A DNA stretch of 26,069 nucleotides from Opitutia bacterium UBA7350 (lineage in GTDB: Bacteria; Verrucomicrobiota; Verrucomicrobiia; Opitutales; Coraliomargaritaceae). A program made the translations under genes and the position numbers. The stretch is taken from the NCBI GenBank assembly GCA_002470925.1, contig DKOX01000036.1, positions 1-26,069 on the forward strand, given 5' to 3'. Below are positions 1-8,373 of the stretch, piece by piece; within the stretch, counting starts at the first letter, position 1, and every line of letters begins with the position of its first letter. The notes under the pieces are model-generated. The model was given only the letters and a program-made list of their open reading frames with translations, was not told the DNA's origin and ran no database searches.

Positions 1-147
1 TATGAGGAAGCCAGTTTGGTAGTGCTTCGCAATAAGGCTCGCGAAATCGGAATGCGTGCCATGCGTGAAGATGGGGTTCGCAAAGTCTTGGCAGGCGTCA
101 CAACTCCCAACGAGGTGCTCCATGCAACCGTTTCCGACGCCGACTAA
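1..147 (+). CDS. C-terminal end of a PilB/GspE-type secretion ATPase (partial)
   Basis: Only the last 48 codons are present; the gene begins outside the window and stops at TAA 145-147. The readable segment AREIGMRAMREDGVRKVLAG followed by TTPNEVLH is the pattern that closes PilB/GspE hexameric ATPases, where a short helical tail follows the tetracysteine zinc domain. Such ATPases power pilin assembly or type II secretion at the inner membrane. The gene lies 37 bases before pilT in the same direction, so it is probably in the same operon. A complete second PilB-type gene follows pilT, so this cluster holds two assembly-type ATPases. Family assignment is fairly secure; PilB versus GspE cannot be decided from the tail alone. 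Confidence 0.8.
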   Translation, partial: YEEASLVVLRNKAREIGMRAMREDGVRKVLAGVTTPNEVLHATVSDAD

Positions 148-184
148 AACTCAGGTATAACAAACAAAAGAAAGCACAGAAACG

Positions 185-1261
185 ATGGCGTATGAAATGA
201 ATCAACTGCTGGAAGCAATGTTTGAGGCGGGCGCCTCAGACCTCCACCTACAGGTGCACGAAGCCCCTGCGCTTCGGATTCATGGAAGCCTAAAACCTAT
301 CGAAGGTGAAAAACTGACGCCCGCCGACACCAAGGCACTGATGGAGTCCATCGCTCCTCCGGCAGCGCTGGAATCTTTTAATGAAACCGGTGGGGCAGAC
401 TTCGCGATCGCGTTTGGTGAGAAGGCTCGTTTGCGGGTTAGTGTCCTGCGTTCAAAGCGAAATATCGGAATGGTGCTGCGTCTGATTCCCAACGAATTAT
501 TGTCGCTGGAAACGATTGGCCTACCCGAAACGATCAAGGATCTCATTGCCCGTCCCCGGGGTCTCTTTCTTGTCACGGGCCCGACCGGGTCGGGTAAGTC
601 CACGACGCTTGCTTCCATGATTGATTGGATTAATACCAATCGAAATGACCATATCATAACGATTGAAGATCCGCTGGAATATTACCACAGCCATAAGCAA
701 TGCATCGTGACGCAGCGCCAGGTGGGGGAGGATGTCCCGAGTTTTGCCGCCGCCCTTCGGGGGGCATTGCGACAGGATCCGGACGTTATCCTGGTGGGTG
801 AGATGCGTGATCTGGAAACCATCGAAGCGGCGGTCACTGCCGCTGAAACCGGACACCTTGTTTTCGGAACCCTCCATACTACCGGAGCTGCCCGTACGGT
901 CGACCGCATCGTCGATGCCTTTCCCTCCAGTAGTAAGGAGCAGATCCGCACGCAGTTGGCTTCCTCCCTTTTGGCAGTCGTTTCGCAAGTACTATGCGAA
1001 AAGAATGGTGGTGGACGCATCGCAGCTTTTGAGATTATGGTCATGACGAATGCCATAGCTCAATTGATTCGCGAAAATAAGACCTTCCGTATCGCATCTG
1101 ATATACAAACCGGAGCGAACAAGGGCATGATCGGTCTCGATGCCTATCTATATAAACTCTTCCAAGAAAATCACATCAGCGCGGAAGTTGCCCTGAATAA
1201 ATCGCAGACGCCTGATGATTTGCGAAATCGCCTCATTCAGGGCGGTGCGCAGCTTGACTGA
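185..1261 (+). CDS. pilT: PilT-type pilus retraction ATPase
   Basis: A 358-residue cytoplasmic hexameric ATPase of the PilT family, which depolymerises type IV pili for twitching motility, adhesion and DNA uptake. The N-terminal PAS-like domain (about 1-100) begins with the typical ASDLHL segment at 17-22. The Walker A motif GPTGSGKST is at 132-140, the Walker B region DPDVILVGEMRD at 198-209, and the His box TGHLVFGTLHT at 222-232. The C-terminal motif AIAQLIRENK (290-299) corresponds to the AIRNLIRE motif required for retraction in PilT. Length is normal for the family. The ATG is preceded by purine-rich sequence but no clear SD. It sits between two PilB-type genes, 37 bases after the first and 35 before the second, so one transcript is likely. 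Confidence 0.93.
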   Translation: MAYEMNQLLEAMFEAGASDLHLQVHEAPALRIHGSLKPIEGEKLTPADTKALMESIAPPAALESFNETGGADFAIAFGEKARLRVSVLRSKRNIGMVLRLIPNELLSLETIGLPETIKDLIARPRGLFLVTGPTGSGKSTTLASMIDWINTNRNDHIITIEDPLEYYHSHKQCIVTQRQVGEDVPSFAAALRGALRQDPDVILVGEMRDLETIEAAVTAAETGHLVFGTLHTTGAARTVDRIVDAFPSSSKEQIRTQLASSLLAVVSQVLCEKNGGGRIAAFEIMVMTNAIAQLIRENKTFRIASDIQTGANKGMIGLDAYLYKLFQENHISAEVALNKSQTPDDLRNRLIQGGAQLD

Positions 1262-1296
1262 CCATTAGCCTCAAATGCTTCAGCCTCAATTTCCCC

Positions 1297-2985
1297 ATGT
1301 TTGAAGACCATAACGATACAATCTACGAGATAATCAAAAATTCCAATTTGCTCAGCATTGAGCAATTGCAGGAATTAAATGAGTCACACCGGAATACCGG
1401 CAAGTCCCTTGCCAACGCCGTGATTGATGCCGGGTTGATTGAGCGCCCTGCCGTTCTGAAGGCGATTGCTGAATTCCTTGGCTTTGATTACCTTGAGGAA
1501 GTTCCCGCAAATGTTCCAGAGGCTCTTTCATCTCAAATGCGTCCCAATGTTGCCCGCATGTATGCCGTGGTTCCACTCGCATCGGACAATACCTCTATAC
1601 GGCTTCTGGCCTGCGATCCTTTCAATGCCAGTATTATAGATGATTTGACCTTTACCTTGAACAAAGATGTTACGGTTGTGGTGGGGGATCCCCGTAGTGT
1701 ACAAACCCTCCTAACCAATACCTACGGCGAAGAGGATTCCTCAATCGATGATATCCTGGGTGATCTCGGAGAGAGTTTTGTGGAGACCGAGGCGGAGGAT
1801 GAGGAAATGGATCCTGCTGATATGGCAAACCAGACGCCCATTATTCGCTTTGTGAATCTCGTCTTACAGCAAGCCATCAAGGATAAAGCTTCCGATATTC
1901 ACTTTGAACCCTTTGAGGATGAGTTCCGTATTCGTTATCGCATTGATGGTGCCCTCTATGAAATGGCGCCCCCGCCCAAGAACCTCGCGATTCCGGTTAT
2001 TTCGCGAGTCAAGGTGCTGTCCAATATGAATATTTCCGAAACCCGCATCCCGCAGGATGGACGTATCAAGATGACGATTGCAGGCCGTCCGGTTGACCTG
2101 CGGGTTTCAACCCTCCCGACCCGTTTCGGGGAAAGCGTGGTATTGCGGGTGCTCGATAAGTCGGTGGTTAACCTCGATCTCGAGGCGCTGAGTCTTTCAG
2201 ATGATATCCTCGCCAAGATTCGTGAGCTCGTTGACCGACCGAATGGTATCTTTATCGTCACGGGACCGACCGGTTCCGGTAAGACCACCACGCTCTACAG
2301 CGCCTTGCGCGAAGTGAACAAAGTGGAAACCAAGATCCTCACCGCGGAGGATCCCGTTGAATACGAAATCGACGGCATCATGCAGGTCGCGGTGAATCAT
2401 CAGGTTGGTCTCGACTTCGCCCGCGCGCTCCGCGCTTTCCTGCGTCAGGATCCCGATAAAATAATGGTTGGCGAGATTCGAGACCTCGAAACCGCCCAGA
2501 TCTCAGTCCAGGCTTCCCTGACTGGGCACGTGGTATTGAGCACCCTGCACACAAATGATGCCCCCGGCGCGGTTACCCGTCTCATCGATATGGGGCTGGA
2601 GCCCTTCCTTATTTCCGCCTCCCTGGAGGCGATTCTTGCACAGCGACTGGTTCGGAAAATTTGCCCTGCTTGTAGAACGGCCTACGAACCCAGTCAGGAA
2701 CTGATTGAAATGCTCGATGTTGATCCGCTGGAAATCGCCGATAAGGACTTCTTTTACGGCGAGGGTTGCCCGGAATGCAGCAAGACCGGTTACCGCGGGC
2801 GCGTCGGCCTCTTTGAGATGGTTGTCGTGACCGATGCCATTCGCGAACTCATCAACCGGCGAGCGCCCACCCTTGCCATTAAGCAAAAAGCGCTGGAGCA
2901 AGGAATGCGAAGCTTGCGTGATGATGGCTTACGCGCCATTTTTGATGGTAAATCTACCATTGAGGAAGTTCTTAAATATACATAA
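1297..2985 (+). CDS. pilB: PilB/GspE-type pilus assembly ATPase
   Basis: A complete 562-residue assembly ATPase of the PilB/GspE family, which polymerises pilin with PilC at the inner membrane. An N-terminal MshEN/GspE-N domain (about 10-145) is followed by an acidic linker (147-175). The second N-domain begins SDIHFEP at 199-205. Walker A GPTGSGKTT is at 323-331, Walker B DPDKIMVGEIRD at 385-396, and the His box TGHVVLSTLHT at 409-419. The zinc-binding tetracysteine that separates PilB/GspE from PilT is intact: C456-x-x-C459 and C491-x-x-C494. The gene ends 11 bases before pilC, supporting PilB over GspE. No SD precedes the ATG. The pil-versus-type II secretion assignment is inferred from the neighbouring pilT. 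Confidence 0.92.
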   Translation: MFEDHNDTIYEIIKNSNLLSIEQLQELNESHRNTGKSLANAVIDAGLIERPAVLKAIAEFLGFDYLEEVPANVPEALSSQMRPNVARMYAVVPLASDNTSIRLLACDPFNASIIDDLTFTLNKDVTVVVGDPRSVQTLLTNTYGEEDSSIDDILGDLGESFVETEAEDEEMDPADMANQTPIIRFVNLVLQQAIKDKASDIHFEPFEDEFRIRYRIDGALYEMAPPPKNLAIPVISRVKVLSNMNISETRIPQDGRIKMTIAGRPVDLRVSTLPTRFGESVVLRVLDKSVVNLDLEALSLSDDILAKIRELVDRPNGIFIVTGPTGSGKTTTLYSALREVNKVETKILTAEDPVEYEIDGIMQVAVNHQVGLDFARALRAFLRQDPDKIMVGEIRDLETAQISVQASLTGHVVLSTLHTNDAPGAVTRLIDMGLEPFLISASLEAILAQRLVRKICPACRTAYEPSQELIEMLDVDPLEIADKDFFYGEGCPECSKTGYRGRVGLFEMVVVTDAIRELINRRAPTLAIKQKALEQGMRSLRDDGLRAIFDGKSTIEEVLKYT

Positions 2986-2996
2986 CCCTGCTAAAA

Positions 2997-4262
2997 ATGC
3001 CCAAATTCAAATACACCGCAATCGATAGCAACGGCAAACAAAAGACTGGAACTGTTGATTCTGACTCCGTGGAGTCCGCCAACGCCAAACTAACCGGTAT
3101 GGGCCTGATGCCAACTCAGGTCTTCGTTGCGGGCTCCGCTGATGCGAATACGAAGACAAAAAAACCTGGATCCAAAAAGAGCAAGAAAGGCACCAAGAAG
3201 GGTGCGGGCGGCTTTGGCAAGGTTATCAAGCCGCAGGGGCTTGCGATCTTCACGCGCCAATTGGCAACCCTCCTCGAGGCGGGGCTTCCCTTGCTGCGCT
3301 CGCTGGAGGTCATGATCCGACAGGAGCGCAACCTGCGTTTCCGCAGCGTTCTTGAACAAGTTGCGGATCAGGTGAAGTCTGGTAATTCCTTTTCGGACGG
3401 CCTTGCGCAATTCCCGAAGGTTTTCGACCGCTTATACGTCAATATGATTCGCGCCGGTGAAGCGGGTGGGGTACTGGCAGTGGTGCTCTCACGCCTTGCC
3501 ACCTTTATGGAAAAAGCCCAGCGTACAAAAGGCAAAGTTCAGTCTGCCATGATCTATCCCATCGTCGTGGTGGGGGTCGCGGTTTCGATTGTTGCGCTCC
3601 TCATGGTTGTGGTGGTCCCCAAGTTCCAGTCCATTTTTGACGACATGCTGGACGGTGCTGCCCTGCCGGGACCGACTCAGTTTGTCATCAACGTCAGTAA
3701 CGGAATCCGCGAAAATATTGCGGTTTCCATTGCGCTGCTCGTGGTGCTTTTCTTTGCTTTTAAGTTCTTCCTTAAGACCTCCCTGGGGCGCAGCCTCTTT
3801 GACTGGCTCTCTATCAACACACCCAAGGTTGGCGACCTTGTGCGCAAGGTAAACATCGCTCGTATTACGCGTACCTTTGGGACCCTGCTCTCCAGTGGTG
3901 TGCCCATCCTTGAGGCCATCACCATCACCAAGGACATTTCGAATAACGGCAACTACGCCAACGCGCTCAGCCGCATTCACGACCATGTGCGGGACGGTCA
4001 GACCCTTGCCGCACCCATGGAACGCGAGAAAGTCTTTCCCAATATGGTCACCAGTATGATCGACGTGGGTGAGGAAACCGGCGCGCTCGCCGAGATGCTC
4101 AATCGGGTCGCCGATAATTACGACGAAGACGTCGACAATGCCGTCGGTGGTATCACCTCCATCATTGAGCCCGTCATGATTGTCTTCCTGGCGGTAGTTG
4201 TGGGCTTTATTGTGATCGCACTCTTCCTGCCGATTATCGAAATCATCAAACAACTCTCTTAA
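2997..4262 (+). CDS. pilC: PilC/GspF-type inner-membrane platform protein
   Basis: A 421-residue polytopic membrane protein of the PilC/GspF family, the platform against which the PilB and PilT motors act. An N-terminal segment (1-46) starts MPKFKYTAID, as in many PilC proteins. A lysine/glycine-rich linker (52-75) leads into the first GspF domain, with FTRQLATLLEAGLPLLRSLE at 85-104. Predicted membrane spans are near 186-207, 241-259 and 391-413. The second GspF repeat contains RTFGTLLSSGVPILEAI and ends in GEETGALAEMLNRVADNYDEDV, a family signature. Length is normal. It is the last gene of the pilus block and is followed within 14 bases by an intrinsic terminator. No pilin, prepilin peptidase or PilMNOPQ genes are in view. 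Confidence 0.93.
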   Translation: MPKFKYTAIDSNGKQKTGTVDSDSVESANAKLTGMGLMPTQVFVAGSADANTKTKKPGSKKSKKGTKKGAGGFGKVIKPQGLAIFTRQLATLLEAGLPLLRSLEVMIRQERNLRFRSVLEQVADQVKSGNSFSDGLAQFPKVFDRLYVNMIRAGEAGGVLAVVLSRLATFMEKAQRTKGKVQSAMIYPIVVVGVAVSIVALLMVVVVPKFQSIFDDMLDGAALPGPTQFVINVSNGIRENIAVSIALLVVLFFAFKFFLKTSLGRSLFDWLSINTPKVGDLVRKVNIARITRTFGTLLSSGVPILEAITITKDISNNGNYANALSRIHDHVRDGQTLAAPMEREKVFPNMVTSMIDVGEETGALAEMLNRVADNYDEDVDNAVGGITSIIEPVMIVFLAVVVGFIVIALFLPIIEIIKQLS

Positions 4263-4275
4263 TTGAATCAACGAT

Positions 4276-4311
4276 GGCGGTCTGTCCCATGCGACAGGCC
4301 GCCTCTTTTTT
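4276..4311 (+). terminator. Intrinsic terminator after pilC
   Basis: GGCGGTCTGTC pairs with GACAGGCCGCC (11 bp, one G-U) around a short CCATGC loop, and the stem is followed by TCTTTTTT. This is a textbook rho-independent terminator closing the pilus operon. It ends only three bases before the start codon of the next gene, so that gene has no leader free of the hairpin. Confidence 0.85.
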
Positions 4312-4314
4312 ATC

Positions 4315-5571
4315 ATGCATTCCGTACTCATTGCAGTTCTCGCGCTTCTTGCCCTCAAAACAATGGTTTCCCTCGCGCTGGATTGGATGAATTTAGGCCA
4401 TGTGCGTAAAAACGCCGGAAGCGTTCCCGAGAGCTTTCGCGACTTCATTGATGCGGAAACCTACGCGAAGTCCACCGCCTACACCGAGGCCCGCACCCGC
4501 TTTGGTATGCTCAGCGAAGTCTTTGATGCCCTCATCCTGACGCTGATCCTTCTTTTCGGAGTACTGCCCTGGCTTTATGGAGGTCTCGGCACTTGGTTGG
4601 GCGCGGGCGTTTGGGGGCAGAGTTTTGTCCTGATCGCGATCCTCTTTATTCTCGGTCTGCCGGGTCTGCCCTTCGATTGGTGGAGCACCTTCCGTATCGA
4701 GGCGCGTTTCGGCTTCAACAAAAGCACCCTAAAGCTCTGGGTTACCGATAAAATTAAAGGGAGCCTTATTGGTCTGGCGATTGGCTTGCCGCTCCTCTCG
4801 CTTCTCTTATGGCTCGTGGGGGCTCTTGGTACTTACTGGTGGCTATGGGGTTATGGCATCTTCTTTCTCTTCCAACTCGTCATGGTCGTGGCTTATCCCA
4901 TGTTTATCATGCCACTCTTTAACAAACTTGAACCGCTCGGGGAAGGCGACTTGAAGACCCGACTCTTTGCGCTCGCCGATCGCACCGGATTCAAGGCACA
5001 AACCATTCTTGTGATGGACGGCAGCAAACGCTCCGGTCACTCCAATGCTTTCTTTGCCGGATTTGGGCGCTTCCGCCGCATCGTCCTTTTTGATACCCTA
5101 ATCGAGCAAATGAATACCGAAGAAATCGAGGCGGTTCTCGCTCATGAAATCGGTCATTACAAACTCGGTCACATTCCCAAGATGATCCTGCTTTCTGCGG
5201 TCAGTACCTTTGTCATGTTTGCAACCCTCGGTTGGTTGACCCACGCCGACTGGTTTGTCAGCGCCTTTTACTTTGACCCCGCTTTCGTGCAAAGCCTTGT
5301 CCCGGTCTTCCTCCTCGTCGCGCTCCTCGGCGGCCTTGTGGGATTTTGGTTTGGCCCGCTTTCCAGTCGTCTTTCCCGTAAACACGAATACGAAGCAGAT
5401 GCCTTTGCCCGCCGCGCCATGCAGGGTCCCGAAGCCCTGATCGCGGCCCTGCGCAAACTCCACAAGGAAAATCTCAGCAATTTGACTCCCCATCCCCTAT
5501 ACAGCGCATTTCATTATTCACACCCCACGCTGCCGGAACGCGAAGGTGCCCTGCGCCATGCCAAGGATTGA
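4315..5571 (+). CDS. M48 family (Ste24/CAAX prenyl protease 1-like) membrane metalloprotease
   Basis: A 418-residue integral-membrane zinc protease of the M48A family. Bacterial members resemble eukaryotic Ste24p and are thought to act in membrane protein quality control; their natural substrates are mostly unknown. The zinc motif HExxH is at 277-281 (LAHEIGHYKLGH). The third ligand region is E358-Y-E-A-D362, matching the family ExxxD motif. Hydrophobic spans lie near 3-22, 70-88, 103-120, 150-170, 176-198, 290-308 and 328-347. The N-terminal pattern with a first membrane helix supports the ATG at 4315, although no SD is present and the pilC terminator ends three bases upstream. Its 3' end overlaps the following exported phosphodiesterase gene by 14 bases, so the two are probably co-expressed. 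Confidence 0.9.
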   Translation: MHSVLIAVLALLALKTMVSLALDWMNLGHVRKNAGSVPESFRDFIDAETYAKSTAYTEARTRFGMLSEVFDALILTLILLFGVLPWLYGGLGTWLGAGVWGQSFVLIAILFILGLPGLPFDWWSTFRIEARFGFNKSTLKLWVTDKIKGSLIGLAIGLPLLSLLLWLVGALGTYWWLWGYGIFFLFQLVMVVAYPMFIMPLFNKLEPLGEGDLKTRLFALADRTGFKAQTILVMDGSKRSGHSNAFFAGFGRFRRIVLFDTLIEQMNTEEIEAVLAHEIGHYKLGHIPKMILLSAVSTFVMFATLGWLTHADWFVSAFYFDPAFVQSLVPVFLLVALLGGLVGFWFGPLSSRLSRKHEYEADAFARRAMQGPEALIAALRKLHKENLSNLTPHPLYSAFHYSHPTLPEREGALRHAKD

Positions 5572-6493
5572 GTTCAGTCGCAGGCTTTTTCAGCGCCTTG
5601 TTCGCATCGCTCTGCCAGGATTGGTGCTCCTTGCGCCCCTTGTCGCCCCGGCTCAAACCCTCCGCATTGCTACTTACAACCTGTATAACTACCTATCCAT
5701 GGATCGCAGCGTCGATGGACAATGGCGCAAAGATTATCCCAAGCCCGAGAGGGAGAAATCCGCTCTGCGGCGCGCAATTCTTGAAGTAAAGCCCGACCTC
5801 CTCGCCATTCAGGAAATTGGCAATCCGGCATATCTGAGCGAACTTCGCAAGGACCTTCGCGCCGATGGCCTCGATTACCCGCACAGCGCGCATCTGCAAG
5901 GACCCGACCCCGACCGCTGCCTTGCGGTTCTCAGTCGTTTGCCCCTCCATGAAGTTACCCGCCATACCGACCTCGATTTTAAATATTTCGACGACCGCGA
6001 AACCGTTCGCCGGGGCTTGCTCGAAGTCGAGATTCATCCCCGTCCGGGATTGAGTCTCCAGATCTTCAACCTTCACCTCAAGAGCCGTTGGACTCTCCGC
6101 AAAGACGATCCCGAAGCCGCGCTTCAACGCACCCGTGAAGCGGAAGCCTGCCGCAACCGTATTATCCAGCGCACCCTCGAACAGCGCCGTTCTCATTACC
6201 TCATCCTCGGCGATTTTAACGATCATCCCGGCAGCGCAGCGCTCCGCCGTTTTCAGAAACGCGGCAAGATCGAAATTGCGAAACGCCTCCCTGCCACCGA
6301 TAGCCGCGGGGAGCTCTGGACCCATTTCTACCGCAAGGCAGCCAGTTACTCTACCGTCGACGGCCTCCTCGCTGCCCCGCAACTCATACCCGCCGTCCAA
6401 GCCGCCGGGGTCGTGGACCTGCTCCAGCCGCCGGAGGGCAGTGACCACCGCCTTGTTTACGCCGATTTCGATTTTTCGCGGGTAGCGCGTTAA
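5558..6493 (+). CDS. Exported endonuclease/exonuclease/phosphatase family protein
   Basis: A protein of about 311 residues in the EEP (exonuclease III / DNase I / sphingomyelinase) superfamily of Mg-dependent phosphodiesterases. A signal peptide is visible: a basic start (RRLFQRLVR), a hydrophobic stretch (IALPGLVLLAPLVAPA) and likely cleavage just after APA. The EEP motifs follow in order: RIATYNLYNYL, LLAIQEIG (metal-binding Glu), FNLHLKSRW, LILGDFNDHPGS (catalytic Asp/Asn) and a C-terminal GSDHRLVYADF (catalytic His). The substrate cannot be told and may be nucleic acid, a phospholipid or an inositol phosphate outside the inner membrane. I chose ATG 5558, which overlaps the end of the M48 gene; an in-frame GTG at 5546 would add only four residues. 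Confidence 0.85.
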   Translation: MPRIEFSRRLFQRLVRIALPGLVLLAPLVAPAQTLRIATYNLYNYLSMDRSVDGQWRKDYPKPEREKSALRRAILEVKPDLLAIQEIGNPAYLSELRKDLRADGLDYPHSAHLQGPDPDRCLAVLSRLPLHEVTRHTDLDFKYFDDRETVRRGLLEVEIHPRPGLSLQIFNLHLKSRWTLRKDDPEAALQRTREAEACRNRIIQRTLEQRRSHYLILGDFNDHPGSAALRRFQKRGKIEIAKRLPATDSRGELWTHFYRKAASYSTVDGLLAAPQLIPAVQAAGVVDLLQPPEGSDHRLVYADFDFSRVAR

Positions 6494-6555
6494 AACTTTG
6501 CGACGGGGTGCTTCCTCAGTTGCAAGTCATGCTGAGCTTGCCACTGTTCGTTCTT

Positions 6556-7335
6556 ATGGAATTGGTTTTCATGGGAACAGGAACTTCGCAGGGGGTGCCG
6601 ATGATCGCGCATCCGGAAGGGGGTTGTGATCTGGATAATCCGAAGAATTGGCGCACGCGTACTTCGATTCATGTCGTCATGGACGGGCATCATATCCAAG
6701 TCGATGCCAGCCCGGAGTTTCGCATGCAATGCCTTCAGTGCGGGATTGAGGCCTTGGATACTTTCATCCTTACGCACCATCATGCCGATCATATTCTGGG
6801 GATGGATGATTTGCGGCGTTTTTGCGATTTAAAGGGTGGGGTGGCGCTCCCGGTTTATAGTAGTGCAGATGGCCTTGAGCGGGTGCGGGCGATCTTTCCC
6901 TACGCGATTCTGGATAAACCCAGAGTGCGGGGCTATCCGGCATTTGACCTGCAAATTATGCCCCCAAGCCTTGAACTGCCGGGCGGGCGTGTGGAATCCG
7001 TCGCACTACCGCACGGGCCTATCGAGGTTCTGGGCTTGGTCTTTACGGAGGCTTCGAGCGGGAAAAAATTGGCCTACTTTACGGACTGTAAGGAGGTCAA
7101 TACCGAAGCACGTGCGCTTGCTGATGGCGCGGATGTTGTTGTCCTGGATGCGCTGCGGCCCAACCCGCACCCCTCACATATGACTGTCGAGGAAGCGACC
7201 CAAACGGCGGTCGACATGGCGGCTCCCCTAACTTATCTGACGCATATGACCTATATGGTGGATCACGAAAGTACCTCAGCCGATCTTCCGGACAAGGTGC
7301 ATCTCGCCCATGACGGCCTGCGCTTGAATTGGTAG
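6556..7335 (+). CDS. MBL-fold metallo-hydrolase, PhnP-like
   Basis: A 259-residue metallo-beta-lactamase-fold enzyme. It starts MELVFMGTGTSQGVP, a beginning common to the PhnP/phosphodiesterase-like branch of the superfamily. The metal motif HxHxDH is H74-H-H76-A-D78-H79, followed by GMDDLRRF. Later ligand regions are AYFTDCKEV, LDALRPNPHPSHMTVEEA and YLTHMTY. PhnP itself is a cyclic-phosphate phosphodiesterase of phosphonate breakdown, but no phn genes are nearby, so the substrate is open. The reading frame is open to a GTG at 6508 and also has an ATG at 6529; I chose ATG 6556 because the family normally begins at this strand. It lies 62 bases after the EEP gene and converges with accA. Confidence 0.82.
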   Translation: MELVFMGTGTSQGVPMIAHPEGGCDLDNPKNWRTRTSIHVVMDGHHIQVDASPEFRMQCLQCGIEALDTFILTHHHADHILGMDDLRRFCDLKGGVALPVYSSADGLERVRAIFPYAILDKPRVRGYPAFDLQIMPPSLELPGGRVESVALPHGPIEVLGLVFTEASSGKKLAYFTDCKEVNTEARALADGADVVVLDALRPNPHPSHMTVEEATQTAVDMAAPLTYLTHMTYMVDHESTSADLPDKVHLAHDGLRLNW

Positions 7336-7353
7336 GCGGTGTTCGATTTGTAG

Positions 7354-8334
7354 CTAAGCGTTGGCGGCTTCGCGGTCCTCGAACATTCCGAGCTTGCGAT
7401 AGCGGGCGTAGCGTTCATCCAGCAGTTTTTCAATGGGTTTACGTTTCAGGCTCTTGAGACTTTCCTTGATGGCAGATTTAATAGTGCTGGCGGCTTTTTC
7501 GTAATCGCGATGGGCTCCGCCCAGCGGTTCGGGCAGAACAGAGTCGACCACTTCAAATTCCAGCAGGTGCTTGGGACTGAACTTCAAAGCTTCGGCGGCT
7601 TTGGGAGCGGCGGCTCGGTCTTTCCATAGAATTGCCGCACAACCTTCGGGCGAAATGACGGAGTAATAGCAATTCTCCAAAATCATGACTTTATCAGCCA
7701 CCGCCATGCCCAGTGCTCCACCCGAACCGCCCTCACCAATCACAATCGTGATGATCGGTACTTTCAGGCAGCTCATCTCGCGAATGTTCACGGCGATTGC
7801 TTCCGCGACGTGGCGTTCCTCCGCTCCAATGCCGGGGTAGGCTCCCGGGGTGTCGATAAAAGTCACCACCGGCAGTTCAAATTTCTCGGCGAGTTCCATG
7901 AGGCGCATGGCCTTGCGGTAGCCCTCCGGATTCGGGCAACCAAAGTTGCGTTTTAAATTGTCCTTGGTGTTGCGGCCCTTTTGTTGGCCAATCACCATAA
8001 CGGGTTGGTCCTCCAGTAAGGCAGGTCCACCCACAATGGCGGCATCCTCCCGAAAACGCCGGTCGCCGTGAAGCGCTTCAAAACCGGTAAAGACCCGCTC
8101 AATGTAGTCCAGGGAGTAAGGGCGCTTGGGGTGCCGTGAAAGTTGCACCCGTTGCCAAGCCGTCAGATTTGAGTAGATCTCCGTCTTGAGCGCTTCGATT
8201 TTTTTCTCAATCGCTGAGATTTCACTGCTGACGTCTACTTTGGATTCCTCGGAAACGGACTGTAGAGTGATGAGCTGTTTCTCCAACTCACGCAGCGGTT
8301 TTTCAAATTCGAGTGTATAGGTTACATCTTCCAT
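7354..8334 (-). CDS. accA: Acetyl-CoA carboxylase carboxyltransferase subunit alpha
   Basis: A 326-residue AccA, one half of the carboxyltransferase that moves the carboxyl group from biotin to acetyl-CoA to make malonyl-CoA, the first committed step of fatty-acid synthesis. The N-terminal coiled segment begins LEFEKPLRELEKQL, as in other AccA proteins. The crotonase-like core carries GDRRFREDAAIVGGPA, IGQQKGRNTKDNLKRNFG, FIDTPGAYPGIGAEERHVAEAI, IGEGGSGGALGMAVAD and SVISPEGCAAILWKD, all diagnostic of the alpha subunit. Length is normal. accD is not in the window. The gene follows a small TPR gene by 39 bases on the same strand and ends 18 bases from the convergent MBL gene. No SD is evident before the ATG. 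Confidence 0.97.
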   Translation of the reverse strand: MEDVTYTLEFEKPLRELEKQLITLQSVSEESKVDVSSEISAIEKKIEALKTEIYSNLTAWQRVQLSRHPKRPYSLDYIERVFTGFEALHGDRRFREDAAIVGGPALLEDQPVMVIGQQKGRNTKDNLKRNFGCPNPEGYRKAMRLMELAEKFELPVVTFIDTPGAYPGIGAEERHVAEAIAVNIREMSCLKVPIITIVIGEGGSGGALGMAVADKVMILENCYYSVISPEGCAAILWKDRAAAPKAAEALKFSPKHLLEFEVVDSVLPEPLGGAHRDYEKAASTIKSAIKESLKSLKRKPIEKLLDERYARYRKLGMFEDREAANA

Positions 8335-8373
8335 CTATCTAAATACAAATACTTCGCCTCTGAACTGTCAATA

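Noticed and set aside
3489..4448. A 319-codon minus-strand frame opposite pilC
   Set aside because: It is antisense to conserved GspF-domain coding sequence, also crosses the strong terminator, and its product has no recognisable motif.
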